Source of the DNA: Neolentinus lepideus HHB14362 ss-1 | Taxonomy: Eukaryota; Basidiomycota; Agaricomycetes; Gloeophyllales; Gloeophyllaceae | DNA: 64,000 nt | Reading direction: 5' to 3' | Assembly: GCA_001632425.1 (NCBI GenBank) | Contig: KV425567.1 | Coordinates: 248,001 to 312,000, forward strand | In this document: piece by piece, positions 1 to 11,859 of the stretch | Position numbering within the stretch: the first letter of the stretch is position 1 | How the letters are laid out: each line of letters starts with the position of its first letter | Position numbers and translations under genes: made by a program | Notes under the pieces: generated by a model | Databases searched by the model: none | What the model was told of the DNA's origin: nothing | The model's input: only the letters and a program-made list of their open reading frames with translations

Positions 1-2937
1 CGCAAACGGTGCGTCTGCTGGCACCCCGCTCAAAACTAGCGTCTCCCGTTTCCAGGCTGCGCATGGCAAGGATCCTCGTGGATCTACATCTACATCAGCG
101 TCAGCATCCAAGACAGATGTTAGTAAAGCCTCGAGCAGCACGGCGAAACCCACCTCCACTCGGTCTGCGACATCTCCTTACCCCAAAGCCTCCACCGACG
201 CTGTTTCCATCCACCAGTCCATTCGCTCGGGGACACCATACTCGCATATGACTGGAAACAGTAGCCGCATTCTAGCCGTATCTTCGTGGAGTGAAGGCGC
301 AGAGGAAGACCTTGTGTCAAACCTGGGTCCACGGGAGCGAACTAGACAGGAAGTTTTGTGGGAGATAGTCGCGAGTGAAGAAAGGTGTGTTCTGCAGATC
401 TTATCAACTTGTCTGGAGAGTCTAATTATACTTGACAAGATACGTTTCCGAGCTGCAGAAGATGAAGGACACCTTCCTCGACCCTCTCCTACACCCATTC
501 TCCACTTCTCCGGTAACATCACCTACACCTTTAGATTTCGACGACTTTTCCCGCTTCGATTCGCCTCAAGAGTCCCTCGAACACCTTCCAATTGCAGCAC
601 GTTTCCTGTCACCTATAAGCTTCCGCTCCGATTCACCGACGGCTGTGCCGACAGCGATCTCCCCATCTAACAGCAGAGATGGTAAAGACCATCCTAATAT
701 CGACGGCGAGTCTCTAGATACGGACGAAGAGGATGAAGCCGATGATCGCATGGGCAAGTCATTTGCCTCACCTTCCTCGAAGGCGAAGGCGTCGCCGAGT
801 TCGAACACAGAGGCGAAACATAACCATCCTCGTTCACCTTATAGCACGACACGAACAGCCTCGGGTCGTGGCGGCGGCGGAGGTATTGTTCCTTTCCCGT
901 CCAGATCTCACCAGTCACTACCTCCTCTTCCACGGGCGAATCCCAATGCAGCATCTACGCAGTCACTAGGTAGACAATCCTTCGTTGGTCAATCAGACAA
1001 GGAGAAGGAGCAAGAACGCAAGAACGCTACTGGCTCTAAGGGTGTACTCCGTAAATTAAAGAAGAGCACTACCGCACCTGACAGCATCGTTATCGACGGT
1101 GCTGTCCCTCCTCACCAACTTCCGGAAGACCTGAAGCTATGCTTGGAAGTAATCGAACAATCTATCATTGAGGGTAACCAGAAACTCAGCGACGGATTAA
1201 GGAAACGATATGAGGAACAGTACCCCCTTGTACGATCCTTGGCTGACGTATTCGTATCGAACGTGAGTGCCGCCGGTAGTAAATGTCGATGTACCTTCCT
1301 GATTGCTATCGATTAGTCCCATATCCTCCATGGATATGCCCAATACGTCTTGCATCTGGAACGAGCTTTAGAGCAAGTGGATAATGCCCTGTCCACAGCA
1401 TACGCAACAAAGAAGCCCAAGAAACAAGATGCGAATGACTGGTTCAAGGTCTGCAAGTACCTACAGAAGCTGGAGGAATCGGCGGCGGATAAGGGCGAGA
1501 CTGGGCTTGCCATTTCCCTTTCGAAGCCGTTTCAACGGTTGCTCAAGTACCCCCTTCTCTTCCAAAACTTGCTCTTCCACACAGATCCCAGTACCTTCGA
1601 ATACGAAAGCACTCTCCAGATGGTAGCAGAGGTCGAGACCATTGTGCGAAGTATTGAGGATGAAAAGATCCAGAAGGAGGAGAGGGATAAGACCAGAGAC
1701 GTTTTTGCGCGGATAGAAGGTCTGGAGAAGGTTAAACAGTTGGCCGCTCCCAAGCCATCTCGTGTATTAGTCGAAGAGCGCCAGCTTATGCCAGCCCAAG
1801 ATTCAGGCTCTCCAGCACCGAAGGGGTCGACGGCACCGCCCACGGCCATGTACGGCAAAGGCGTGAAAGGCAAGACGTCGTTCAAGCGTCTGAGCGATGT
1901 CCTACAGTCCAACTCAAATGGTATAGGCGGCAAGAAGGACCTTTGGCTGGTCGTGTTCAATGACGTTGTTCTCAGATGTCAGAGGACAGGGACAACATCG
2001 TTACCCTTGGTTGCCGCCACGAACTCACGCGTAAACTCCCTGCCTGATATGCAGGGTAAGGCGAAGTACGCAACCACTGGTCGGAGGGGCGCTCATACGA
2101 AGCCTAGGAACATGTATAAATTCATTAAGGTAAGCAGGGATTCTATCCATACAGTGCTACGTCTGATATGGGCATGGGCCACAGATTGAGACATGGGACA
2201 TTGGCAATGTCGTTCAGCCTCGTGAGGGCGTGGTCGCGATGGAAGAGTGAGTTTCTACGTTCAGGCTACCGAGTCCCATTATTGAGTTATGTACTGTCAG
2301 TGTCGTGCGATCTAAGGCGCAGTATCACTCAGGTGTACCGCAGCCTAGGATAGTACCTATGCCTGATGACGATGAAGACAGGGACAACGATTCAGATGAT
2401 TCGGACAGGAAGAGCAAGATGAGCTTCTCCTACTGGGGGGCGGACAAGGTCACCATCCAAAAGCCGATTGTCAAACCCAAACCAATGGCGACCCCAGCGG
2501 CTCGGAGAGCTTCACCTTCGATGTCTACGGCGTATGCCAGGGAATCATCGGCAAACGCCAAGTTCGGGACACGTTTAATGGCTGATTCACCCAACCCAGG
2601 GCGTCCAGCCAGTCGCCGTACGCAAGCGACACCTGTCGGGCGCACAACTCCCGCTGGTAGACGTCAACCCCAGTCAGATGAAGGGCATACAGTCAAGTCA
2701 ACCGTAACGCGAGACCCCGCGAGGCCAGCCTGGGATGGCAGCACGAGGGCTGGTATGACAACGCCCACTGCGGTGAAACGTACAAGGAATATTTCCCAGA
2801 CAAGTGCAGCCACAAAGGCCACAGTGACTTCCACCACCAAGTCGCTGACATCGCCTGCTCCCTCGGAAGACTCAGGAGTTGGGATGTATCGGCAAATAAT
2901 GGCCCAGAATCCGTCGTTGACACGACTCAATACCTAG
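1..2937 (+). CDS. RhoGEF (Dbl-homology) protein, 5' end outside window
   Basis: A guanine nucleotide exchange factor for Rho-type GTPases, acting in polarity and cell-wall signalling at the cell cortex by family knowledge. The frame is open from base 2 with no start, so the N-terminus lies off the left edge. Exons read as: to 384, 440-1262, 1317-2129, 2185-2246 and 2301-2937, with GT-AG introns of 54-55 nt. The DH domain opens with RQEVLWEIVASEERYVSEL and carries the typical late helix SKPFQRLLKYPLLFQNL. A PH-like stretch with DLWLVVFNDVVLRCQ follows, then a long Ser/Thr/Pro-rich tail. An odd feature is a low-complexity insert of roughly 200 residues (about 480-1100) between the first DH helix and the rest of the domain. 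The exact Rho substrate cannot be told from sequence. Confidence 0.88.
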
Positions 2938-3354
2938 AGTCGTCGACGCTTGCTTCTCCTGTTTACGTTCTTAACGGCTCATAATCTGACTTCACGACCG
3001 GCCATGTCCATATCTTCTCTTACACTCGCTCTGTCCTGTAATTATGTCGTCGACTACCCCTTGTTTCGAGATACCGTAGGTCTTTCCTTCCCAGTTGCTC
3101 CTTTCATGCATTGTCTCTCGCATCTTTTCATTGTCATTATATCTCCTCTTATCAACCCGACCGTTTTAATAACTCGCTTTCTTCTTCGCATATATGCATG
3201 ATGAACACTATTATCTGAGGCTGATTGCTGATGAACACCCACTTGCCATTTACCCTCATCAATCGGTTTAGTATCTCTATGTTCCTGTCATAGATTTATC
3301 ACTTTGTATTACTTATACAACTATAAGATTTTATTGCACTCGGCTCTCATTTAC
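2938..3354. other. convergent intergenic spacer
   Basis: This is the spacer between the 3' ends of the RhoGEF and asparagine synthetase genes. It is T-rich on the + strand and I see no gene or repeat in it; it should hold the two transcript ends. Confidence 0.5.
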
Positions 3355-5602
3355 TTAACTAGTTTGTCCATACGCTGCTTGATGTATGCTGACACTTCTC
3401 CCACTCGGATCTGATGAACATCCCCAGTCTCCACGCGGTATCCATCTGAAGATATGATGAGATTCTATACGCAAAGAATAGACGTATCACATTCTTACCG
3501 AACGGCCGTCTTGGCAGCAGCCTCTGTCGGGAACAGACCGTCGAAGATTTCACGGATATAATACGCTTCTTTCGTGTCTGGTGTGTCTCGTGGCCAGCGC
3601 TCAGCGCGTTTGGCGAAAGCCTTATCCGATACAACCGCAGCGGCATGATCCTTTATGCTGTATTCATAGAATAAGAATAAGAATAAGAATAAGAATAAGA
3701 ATAAGTTATGTACAGATACATCAGTTAACTTACCCGTCGATCCATGAATACCCAACACCATCCGAAAACTGCTCCTTCTGGCGCCAGAGGATGGAGTGAG
3801 GCAGGTAGGGCTACAATGAGAAGGATGAGATAAGCGTGTAATGCCCGAGAGAACTCTCCTCTGACCTTGCCATCCGGTGCACAGTCAAAGGCCTTCCGCA
3901 ATATGTACTTCTCCATCCGTGGCTTACCGTCCTCATCAACCTCCTGCGCAGAGCCTTTGCTGAACATCTTTTCTTTCGGGTTGATGTTCATAGCGACCTC
4001 TAGGAATGCCTTGTCCAGGAAGGGTACACGGGCTTCCAGACCCCACGCCATTGTGGACCTGAATCATGCTGAATGAGATTCTATGTACTGGGAGAATGGT
4101 GGAAAGCTCTTACTTGTTGGCGCGTAGACAGTCGGACGTGTGTAGGTTTTTTACCCGACGCACACATTCCTGGTGGAACGATTTGGCGTCGGGAGCGGCA
4201 TGGAAGTATAAGTAGCCTGCACATGACGCTTACTTAACAAAATCACAATCACAATCAAAAACACAGACCGACACGTACCTCCGAAAATCTCATCACTACC
4301 CTCTCCACTGAGCACCATCTTCACACCCATAGCTTTGATTTTGCGGCTAAGGAGGTACATCGGCGTGCTTGCACGCACCGTGGTCACGTCGTATGTCTCC
4401 AAGTGATAGATGACGTCTGGGATAGCGTCTAGTCCTTCTTGGACAGTAAAGACATATTCGTGGTGGACAGTCCCGAGGTAGTGTGCTGCTTTGCGCGCAG
4501 CGAGTAGGTCTGGGGAGTTCTCGAGGCCGATTGAGAATGAGTGTAGCTGGGGCCAAGAAGCAATGGTAGCTGCAGACGTAGGGTTCTTAGACAAGTATGA
4601 AAGCAATATTGACATTAAAATCTTACCTTCTTCTGACACCAGTCCGTTGGGAGTTGGAGGACCGCTTTGAGCCTCGGCAAGCTTCCTTCGTCTTGATTCG
4701 TGTTGCGCCATTGCAATTTTCTCCGTCTCTCTTGCAGCAATGGAAGCAATGAGACTGCTGTCCAAGCCACCACTAAGTAGTACACCATATGGCACTTCAG
4801 ACATCAACCGCTTCTTGACCGCCGCTTCAAGCGTTTCCCGGAGCTTCGTCAAATCAGCCTTGGCGGCTGGTATTGGCGCGTCGTCGGAATCGCCATCCCA
4901 CCAGCAAGGTTGGTAATATCTGATTGTCGAGTTGTCAGAGCTATCATATACGTGTCCCGGAGGGAATGATATGATCTTGTCGCATTCATCCACAAGCGCT
5001 TTCAACTCCGAAGCGAAGTAGACAGCACCCGGCCGTTTTGAGTTCCAGCCTTGGTAGAGGGTGGTTATCCCGATTGGATCACGAGCAGCAATGATACGAG
5101 GAGGGCTGACAGATTCGTCCAGGAGGACGAAGGAGAACATTCCATCGAGGAGGTCGCACAGGTTCTTGCCGTACTTTTTGTACTGTATATGAAAGGTCGT
5201 GTGATCAGCCACGTCCTTAGGCTTTACCTGAGTACGTACAAGAGGAATTATGACCTCGCAGTCGGAGTGTGTCTTGAACTTGTAATCAACGGAGGCACGC
5301 AGTTTAATGTGGTTGTAGATTTCTCCGTTGACTGCAAGGGCGTATTTGCCACAGTCACTGACAATAGGCTGAGCACCGGTGTCTTGGACACAATAAGGTT
5401 GTATTCAGGGCATATAAGTTCGCTGAATGCACTCACCAACACCGACAATTGCTAGACGTTCATGGCAAAGAATTGTCTGCGTTCCGACATGACATCCCGA
5501 CCAATCGGGCCCCCGATGCCGCAGCCTCTTGGACAGCGCAATAAAATGCGCTCTGTCGGCCGCTGGCCTCTCGAGGCCGTGTGCTATACAGATCCCGCAC
5601 AT
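3355..5602 (-). CDS. ASN1: asparagine synthetase (glutamine-hydrolysing)
   Basis: Makes asparagine from aspartate, ATP and glutamine in the cytosol (EC 6.3.5.4). The start is fixed by MCGIC at 5602: Cys2 is the glutaminase nucleophile of class II amidotransferases. Then come RHRGPDWSG and [11 protein letters not shown] of the glutaminase domain, the ATP pyrophosphatase loop [28 protein letters not shown], and the C-terminal [11 protein letters not shown] and [17 protein letters not shown]. Exon 1 is 5437-5602. Introns are many and short; the one around 3668-3734 contains a hexanucleotide microsatellite, and one near 4566-4625 has no in-frame stop. The stop codon is at 3355-3357. A TGACTC motif lies about 77 bp upstream of the start. 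The protein looks complete. The symbol follows yeast usage; fungi may carry ASN1/ASN2 paralogues that cannot be told apart here. Confidence 0.95.
3669..3705. repeat. (GAATAA)6 microsatellite in an intron
   Basis: Six tandem GAATAA units plus one base lie inside the asparagine synthetase intron between the WIDG and KDHAAAV coding segments. On the transcribed strand the repeat is TTATTC, a pyrimidine-rich run close to the 3' splice site, so repeat number could affect splicing. That effect is an inference. Confidence 0.9.
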
Positions 5603-5678
5603 GTCGGTGAATGGTCAATGAGATTCAGCGGAATTATTATAATATTAATGTGAGGGAGAGGAGCCACCGTTAATTTCG

Positions 5679-5684
5679 TGACTC
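5679..5684 (+). promoter_or_regulatory. TGACTC, possible Gcn4/CPC1 site
   Basis: TGACTC lies 77 bp upstream of the asparagine synthetase start, in the 240-bp spacer 5603-5842. Gcn4/CPC1 bZIP factors bind TGA(C/G)TCA and control amino-acid synthesis genes under starvation, so the site fits the gene. The seventh base is G rather than A, and a six-base match can occur by chance. Confidence 0.35.
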
Positions 5685-5842
5685 GAGAGGATCGGCCCTT
5701 TTCGGCCGTAACCGAGATAAGATAATAGATACTTTAAATTCAATTTCACGCGTCGCGTCGCGTCACGCTTCCGTTACCGGAATACAATACATTATCATCG
5801 GGGGCGATTAGCATAGCAATGCACACATTACATAAAACCAAA

Positions 5843-7478
5843 TCATCCCCAGAGGTTCAGCACCTCGTCGGGGACATCCTGGTAACGTTTGCCCTTGATC
5901 TCGTGTGACGCGAGGATCTTCCCAATTTCCTCCATTTCCTGCTCCGAGAGGTCAACCTGCACAGCACTCAGGTTCTCGAGTGTACGTTTCTTGTGCCTAA
6001 ACACCCAGTGAGCAAAATGGGCAGAGAAGAAACGGCGGTGGCACGTACGAAGACCCAGGAATGGAGATCATCTGCGGCGCCAACTGAGCTACCCAAGCGA
6101 TGCACAATTGGGCAGGCGAGACCTTCTTGCGTTCGGCTACCGCGCTCAGGTCTTTAACAAGAGCGAGGTTGTGTTCGAAGTTCTTAGTTCATCATAGAGT
6201 CAGCATTCCAAGCGCATGCACTCTAGTGAGAAGATCGTACATGGGGCTGGAAGCGACCAAAGTGGCGCCGCATGTCTCCCTCTAAGAGCGTAATCAGTAT
6301 TATATAGAGGTCAACAAACATATAACGCACCAGGAATATCATCCAGACTCTTAATTTGACCGGTGAGAAATCCTCTTCCGAGGGGTCTATGGGTACATCC
6401 GAATGGGGCTTATGGCTAGGGGAAATCGACATCCGTTCATACGTACGAGTATGCAGCAACAGTGATGTTTAACTCTTGGGCAGCCGCGATTACTACATCA
6501 TAGAAAGGGTTAAAGCCACACAAACTCGCATACAGGCTAACGCCACCTTTCTTCTGTTCCTCCTCATATGCCCAAGGACTGACTTCGATCTCGACGGCGG
6601 TGATGGGATGAACCTATGATACCAATCAGACCATGCATAGACAATAGCGTTCCACTGACACTATTGGCCCGCCGGAGAGTCTCTGCCCGACACTCCGACA
6701 TTCCAATATGACTAAACTTTCCCTCCTTGATCAAGACGATCATATTCTTGACGGCCTCTTCGACTGTTATCTTCCTGTCTACTCGCGCCATCTCAAACAG
6801 GTCGAGTTGTTTGGTCCCCTTCAGAGCTGCGTTGATGGCGTCAACACTCCGACGGAGGTTGTCCAGACTTCACAGGGTAACATCAGTCAACGTGCGGAAT
6901 GACTAGGATGGAGGAGAACTTACGAAGCATCTGGTTCGAAGCTCTGAGGCTTCAGGCCGCCCTGCGGATTGAACGCCATTAGGACCAAGGTTTAGTGGCG
7001 TGAGCGAAGCACCAACCTTGACCGAGAGGAACGTCTTGTCCGCATAGTCGGGATATTTGGTGAAGAATCTAGCGAGCATATCCAAGTTGGCCGTTGATAG
7101 ATTGTGCCCGTAGAACTCGCCTGGGGGGGACAACATGAACCTCGGGAAGTAGAGCCGAGTAATTGGGACGTACCGCTATTCAAAACCATCTTGACACCAG
7201 CGGGTAGAGAGTCGATGCCAGCCATGATGGCTTCAAAACACTCCTCATCTGGGGTAGGAACTTCCTTCCACCTGGACGAATAACAAATGTTATTCAACGT
7301 TTATTGGAACACCAGGACGTTACGAACGTCATTAACATGAGCCCATGCTATACGTGCAGTATGGGATATCAGACATGGGTGACTAACATAGAGAGACTTC
7401 AGCTTCATTCCTCACCCCAATCTTTCCAACCGTAACATCCGAGGCCGTCCCTCCAAGCTGCGTTGTCCGGCTAACCAT
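5843..7478 (-). CDS. plr1: aldo/keto reductase, pyridoxal reductase type
   Basis: NADPH-dependent aldo/keto reductase resembling Schizosaccharomyces Plr1, which reduces pyridoxal to pyridoxine in the vitamin B6 salvage pathway. Visible features are GLMLMTWKEVPTPDEE at the start of the barrel, NSGEFYGHN with the catalytic Tyr, FLSVKGG, DLFEMARVDRKITVEE, HIGMSECRAETLRRA, EIEVSPWAYE, and the cofactor-binding SIPGSSHKKRTLENL near the C-terminus. The stop is at 5843-5845 and the start ATG at 7478-7476. Joining the N-terminal exon (MVSRTTQLGG, ending KIG) to the barrel needs a 20-nt microexon at 7328-7347. It lies head-to-tail behind asparagine synthetase. Substrate assignment rests on family likeness; other AKR substrates are possible. 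Confidence 0.88.
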
Positions 7479-8394
7479 GGCAGACTCGGGTGCGCACTGA
7501 ATGAATCGGGGTGAAAAGAGTTGATGAGAAAGGATTGTTGAGAATCGCTTGCTTATTTATATGCATGCATAAGCTGCAGGTACCTTGCACTATCATTTCT
7601 CCCGAGGTGCAGTATAGATCATAATCGACTCTGCCATCTATTTCGGTCCCTTGCAGATATGGCTGAGTGTGGCTTCACGTGACATGGCCCAGGATAACCG
7701 GCAAGTCGACGTCAGCAGAGAGGACGACCTCAGGCTTGCCTTAGCATGCATGATGCATCGATGAGCTCCAGTCAGTATCTCGGTGGACTCACAAAACGGG
7801 TTTAGCACGCGCCCCATCCAGCGTTGTACGAATCGAGACACTTGTGACAGCCAAATTCAGCCCTGGATACAGCATTAAATCCCATATTGCATCCGTGTCA
7901 GCCGTCCATGGTAATGTACTTGCGCTAGTAGTCCAGTACGACGGCATCATGGCAGGATAGCGGGAATGTTTTGAGAATGTTTAAGACGCCCGCAGCACAG
8001 TGCGCTGCAATAAATGTCTGGACATGCGCAGCTTAGAGAGGAAGGCTCAATTTCCGGCCCAAGCGGCCGCGGCTGGTTTCTCTTCACTTCAGCTGGATTC
8101 TTCACCTTTTACTCACCCATAAATTAGCGAGTAATTAGCGCGATTTTTGCAGGTGTAAGTTCTTAGCGAGCGTTTGGTCCTCTGCTGAGCACGATCGAGG
8201 CATAGTGGAAGGTATAATAATATTGTGTCTACCTCGCCACCGGCTTCCTCCACAGCCGCATGTGGAATTCCGTGGCGGCGCTCGGCTAACGTCACAGCCT
8301 CCCGCTGTCGGACGATTCATTGACTGGACGGCCTTGAATACCGTTTCTTGACGATTTCCCCTACGTCTATCACGTTTCCAACACAACTAGGATC
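7479..8394. other. intergenic region between divergent genes
   Basis: About 900 bp between the divergent aldo/keto reductase and syntaxin genes. The short ORFs here have no recognisable motif. I see no tRNA, repeat or transposon signal. It presumably holds both promoters. Confidence 0.45.
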
Positions 8395-9770
8395 ATGGCT
8401 GCCAGAGACCGTCTTGCTCAGCTCAGGGTAAGTTATGTGTATCAGTGACCCAAGGGAGCATTGATGCACGCTCGTGTTCCAGGCACAACGTGCCCAGGGC
8501 GACGGAAGTTATCATACTCAAGGACAAGGACAAGGACAAGGATATGGAGGTGGAGGTGGAGGTGGCTACGAAATGTCTAGCGTGCAGTCTCCTGTAATTG
8601 CATCGTCGCCGACATACGCATCCAACGGCAATGGCGCAGGCGATGGCATGACTGATTTTTATGGCGAGGTGAGCACTGTGTGCCCTCCCGATGGACATGC
8701 TGGTTCACCTACATCCCATAGATTGGCAACCTCCAGGATTTGATTGCGCAATTTGATTCCAACGTCTCCAGGATATCTGATCTACACTCCCGTTTGCTCA
8801 ATAACATGGATGAGGCTCAGACTCAGAGGTTTACTGCTGAGCTGGACGAGCTCGTGGGAGGGACGCGAGCTCTGAGTGGTGACATCAAAAGACGGATAGA
8901 GGCTCTTGGCTCTCAATCAATACCTGGAGCAGACGCTCGGATCAAGAAGAATCAAGTGTGTACGGCAGAAGTAGCAGAAACACAGAATGCGCTGACGTCT
9001 TCCATTCTAAGCTGAGTCTTGTGCGGAAGAAGTTCATGGAGGCCGTTCAAAAGTACCAGAGCGTGGAAGCTGAATATAGGAATCGGTACAAGCAGCGAGT
9101 TGAGCGGCAATTCAGGATAGGTTCGTTCGGGACGTTTTATCAATGAGCAGCTGTATTGACGCGCGGATCATTTATAGTTAAACCCGATGCTACTCCTGAG
9201 GAAGTTACTGCCGTTGTCAATGATGCTTCTGGTTCAGGAAACCAGATTTTCGCCCAAGCTGTGCGTTTGTTGTGATCTCGGATTGGCTTCAGCTAGCTGA
9301 CCCTAGCATTTGTTAGATTACTTCTTCAGTAAGATACGGTGAATCTCGTGCAGCCTATCGAGAAGTCCAGGAACGACATGAAGACATTCGGAAGATCGAG
9401 CAGACGCTTGTAGAGTTGGCACAGCTGTTCAATGACGTGAGGAACTCCGTTCACGTACCGGGATCACTGGTATTCACTTGCGTTTCCTTAGATGAGCATC
9501 CTCGTGCAACAACAGGATGAGCAAATCGATACAGTCCAGAATACCGCGATAGGCGTCGAAAAAGATACTGAGGGAGCGTGAGTACTCCGCCTTACTTCTG
9601 CGTTGACCATATTACTGATTTTCCCCTGCAGCCTTGTCCAAACAGAAAAGGCTGTTGTCTCGGCCCGGAAGGCTCGCAGAAAGCGTTGGATTTGCTTCTG
9701 GCTCGCGATTCTCATCTGTATCATCATCGCCGTCGTGGTTGTTGTCTCCGTCCACCCTTGGACGAAGTAA
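8395..9770 (+). CDS. SSO1: plasma-membrane syntaxin (t-SNARE, Sso1/Psy1 type)
   Basis: Q-SNARE that drives fusion of secretory vesicles at the plasma membrane. The first exon (8395-8427) encodes MAARDRLAQLR, followed by a Gln/Gly-rich segment. Then comes the N-terminal Habc bundle (FYGEIGNLQDLIAQFDSNV, LVRKKFMEAVQKYQSVEAEY, YKQRVERQFRI), the SNARE helix (YREVQERHEDIRKIEQTLVE, LAQLFND, then MSILVQQQDEQIDTVQNT with the zero-layer Gln pattern), and a C-terminal hydrophobic anchor (ICFWLAILICIIIAVVVVV) ending HPWTK. Eight or so small exons are separated by short introns. It is tail-anchored with no signal peptide, as expected. The family is clear; Sso1 and Sso2 cannot be distinguished. Confidence 0.94.
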
Positions 9771-10627
9771 ATGCCCCCGTGTCCGTCGACGATACCCTTC
9801 ACGACCCGCGCCCATGCTTTATCTATTATTATAGGACATTGCGTATATATCTAATGGGCTATGCGCCTTTCTGTTATTCAGTGCTTCCTGGAGGACTTTC
9901 TTGATACGATGTAGGATCATCTAATCGAACACATTTAACGTGCGATACGTCCTATCGCAAGCCCATTTGCTGAGATGATTTTCGGCCAATAGTGCGTCTC
10001 AGGCTGTGCGAGACGCGAGAATCGATGGGTGTCACTGGAGAGGTCGGGTTCGGTCTGGTTGAGGTTTCTCGTCACTTTCAGGCGAGTTTGTCCGCACCGG
10101 AGTTCCCATGGTGGTGGTCGCTGCGGCAGTTGAAGGCAGCTTGGGCACTGTGAGCGCGGAGGACTGCGATTATAGGTGCCAGAAAATGGCTGTTAGATAC
10201 ATCTACATACCCTATGTCTTCCCAATGTCTCGAGAGTCTTTGCCAGGCAGCTAACGACAAGATTGGAGTTGGTTGTAGAGTGAAGATGTTTGATCAGTGC
10301 CAGTATGGCTACTATTTCACCAGCATTGTTTGAGTTGGTTTCATCGTCGGTGTCATAGAAGACACCAACTCCAACATGATCAATGGCGCCGTTATACAGT
10401 AATACAGGAGATATGTGATGGTTCTGGGCTTTCCGCGTGCTGGTCTCGGCAGTAGGATCAGTGAATATGCGAAAGTGCCTCTGAGGGAGACGTAATTATA
10501 GAATGTTGGCGCCGAGGCAGGTGGACCGTCGTTCGGACGGGGTCGTTCGGGCGGACGCGTTCGTATGTCATAGTTGTCTGTGGCTCAGTCAGCGCCCTTT
10601 TCCGTGTCCTTCTGGTCTCTCACAATC
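9771..10627. other. intergenic region with a transposon-like relic
   Basis: About 850 bp between the syntaxin and phosphatidylinositol synthase genes, which run in the same direction. Its middle (10078-10474) is a decayed RNase H fragment on the minus strand, listed separately. The rest shows no gene. An ACGCGT box at 10555-10560 lies 68 bp before the next start codon. Confidence 0.5.
10078..10474 (-). pseudogene. decayed RNase H domain fragment
   Basis: Read on the minus strand, this stretch resembles the type 1 RNase H domain found in many Agaricomycete transposon-derived ORFs. FRIFTD is the first catalytic-Asp strand; GVGVFYDTDDETNSNNAGEI keeps the helix Glu; IVAILALIKHL follows; then, after a change of frame near 10215, WEDIGYVDVSNSHF, a remnant of the WVKGH segment, and GNSGADKLA before TGA at 10078. 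The expected third acidic motif (DSKYV-like) is degraded and the frame is broken, so it cannot encode an active enzyme. No start codon or flanking transposon domains are visible. The match is from memory of the fold's motifs and needs a profile search. Confidence 0.62.
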
Positions 10628-11646
10628 ATGGCTAAGGAAACCCTGGCTGAGGTCAAGCGCAGGCGGGCTGCTGTGGAGGTTGTAGATGCCAAGATTGCAG
10701 TAGACCTTGCCACCGCACAATCTTATTCCGAGAACGTCTTCCTTTTCGTGCCGAACCTTATTGGTAAGGGAAACTATTGCTCTAATGTCTTGCAACATGC
10801 TGAATCTCCAATGAATTCATACCAGGCTATACGCGCATCATCCTCGCTGCAGCTTCGCTGCATTGGATGAGCTATCATCCCAAATACTGTACTCTCGCCT
10901 ATGGAATCTCATGCTTGCTTGATGCTGTCGATGGGCACGCCGCCAGAGCACTTGGGCAAGCGTCAAAGTTTGGGGCTGTCTTGGACATGGTGACTGACAG
11001 GTATGTCTTACGCCCACCATTCGATGAATCGGTCTAATGGTATCCGGTGGCAGGTGTACAACTTCATGTTTGTTGTGTTATCTGTCTTCAGCATACCCCG
11101 ATTATGCGCTTGCATTCCAATTCCTCATGACCCTGGATTTCAGCAGTCATTATATGCATATGTACAGGTATGTGCAATTGTCCGTGAAGTCAGTCTGGTT
11201 GCTAACGTTGCGTCGTTAGTTCTCTTGTAACTGGCTCGAAAAGCCACAAACTGGTCACCAGCGACGTTAGTCGTATTTTATGGTTGTATTACAATGATTC
11301 TGTAAGCGCCACACTCCCTATTCATACCGTGGCCAACTGTTAAATCCTGCTTGTGGATTAGCGTACATTGTTCTTCATGTGTGCAGGAAACGAGATTTTC
11401 TTCGTCTCACTGTATCTCATGAAGTGGATCCACACGCCTATCACGTTCTCGTCGATAACTCCAATAGCCTCGCTGTATTGGCTCCTTGGTGATCTCACGT
11501 GGCCAGCGCTCCTAGCAATAGTTTCTTTCCCTATCTTCCTGGCGAAGAATATCATCAATGTCGTGCAACTTTGGAAAGCGGCTAAGATTCTGGTAGGACT
11601 GGATTTGCTCGAGAGGCAGAAGAAACGGGAGGAGAAGAAGCAGTGA
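10628..11646 (+). CDS. PIS1: phosphatidylinositol synthase (CDP-alcohol phosphatidyltransferase)
   Basis: Joins CDP-diacylglycerol and myo-inositol to make phosphatidylinositol in the ER membrane (EC 2.7.8.11). The signature D-G-x2-A-R-x8-G-x3-D-x3-D is intact in DAVDGHAARALGQASKFGAV followed by LDMVTD. It is preceded by NVFLFVPNLIGYTRIILA, the usual first transmembrane region of Pis1. Later membrane helices include FFMCAGNEIFFVSLYL and LLAIVSFPIFLAKNIINVV, and the C-terminus is a charged tail (LERQKKREEKKQ). The start ATG at 10628 is chosen because it opens a short hydrophilic tail, as in the family; upstream in-frame codons have no ATG support. At least five exons. A second member of this enzyme family, CHO1, lies 8.5 kb downstream. 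Confidence 0.93.
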
Positions 11647-11859
11647 CTATGGTAAGGGATTACCTGGTTATATATTTCAAAATATGTCCATACTTCGGAT
11701 AGTGAACACTTACGCTCTAGTATCGTACGACTGTAGACACTGTATAATACCTCTACTTGCCTCAGATTCAGTCAGAGCTTAGTCATTGCCACTGAATGAA
11801 CGGAAATAGCCGAAGCATATGTTTCTGCTTTTGACCAGAGGCTCGAGGGCGAATCTTGG

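Noticed and set aside
8519..8570. GGACAA/GGAGGT repeats as a microsatellite feature
   Set aside because: They lie in the coding sequence of the syntaxin and encode its Gln/Gly-rich linker; ordinary low-complexity coding DNA.
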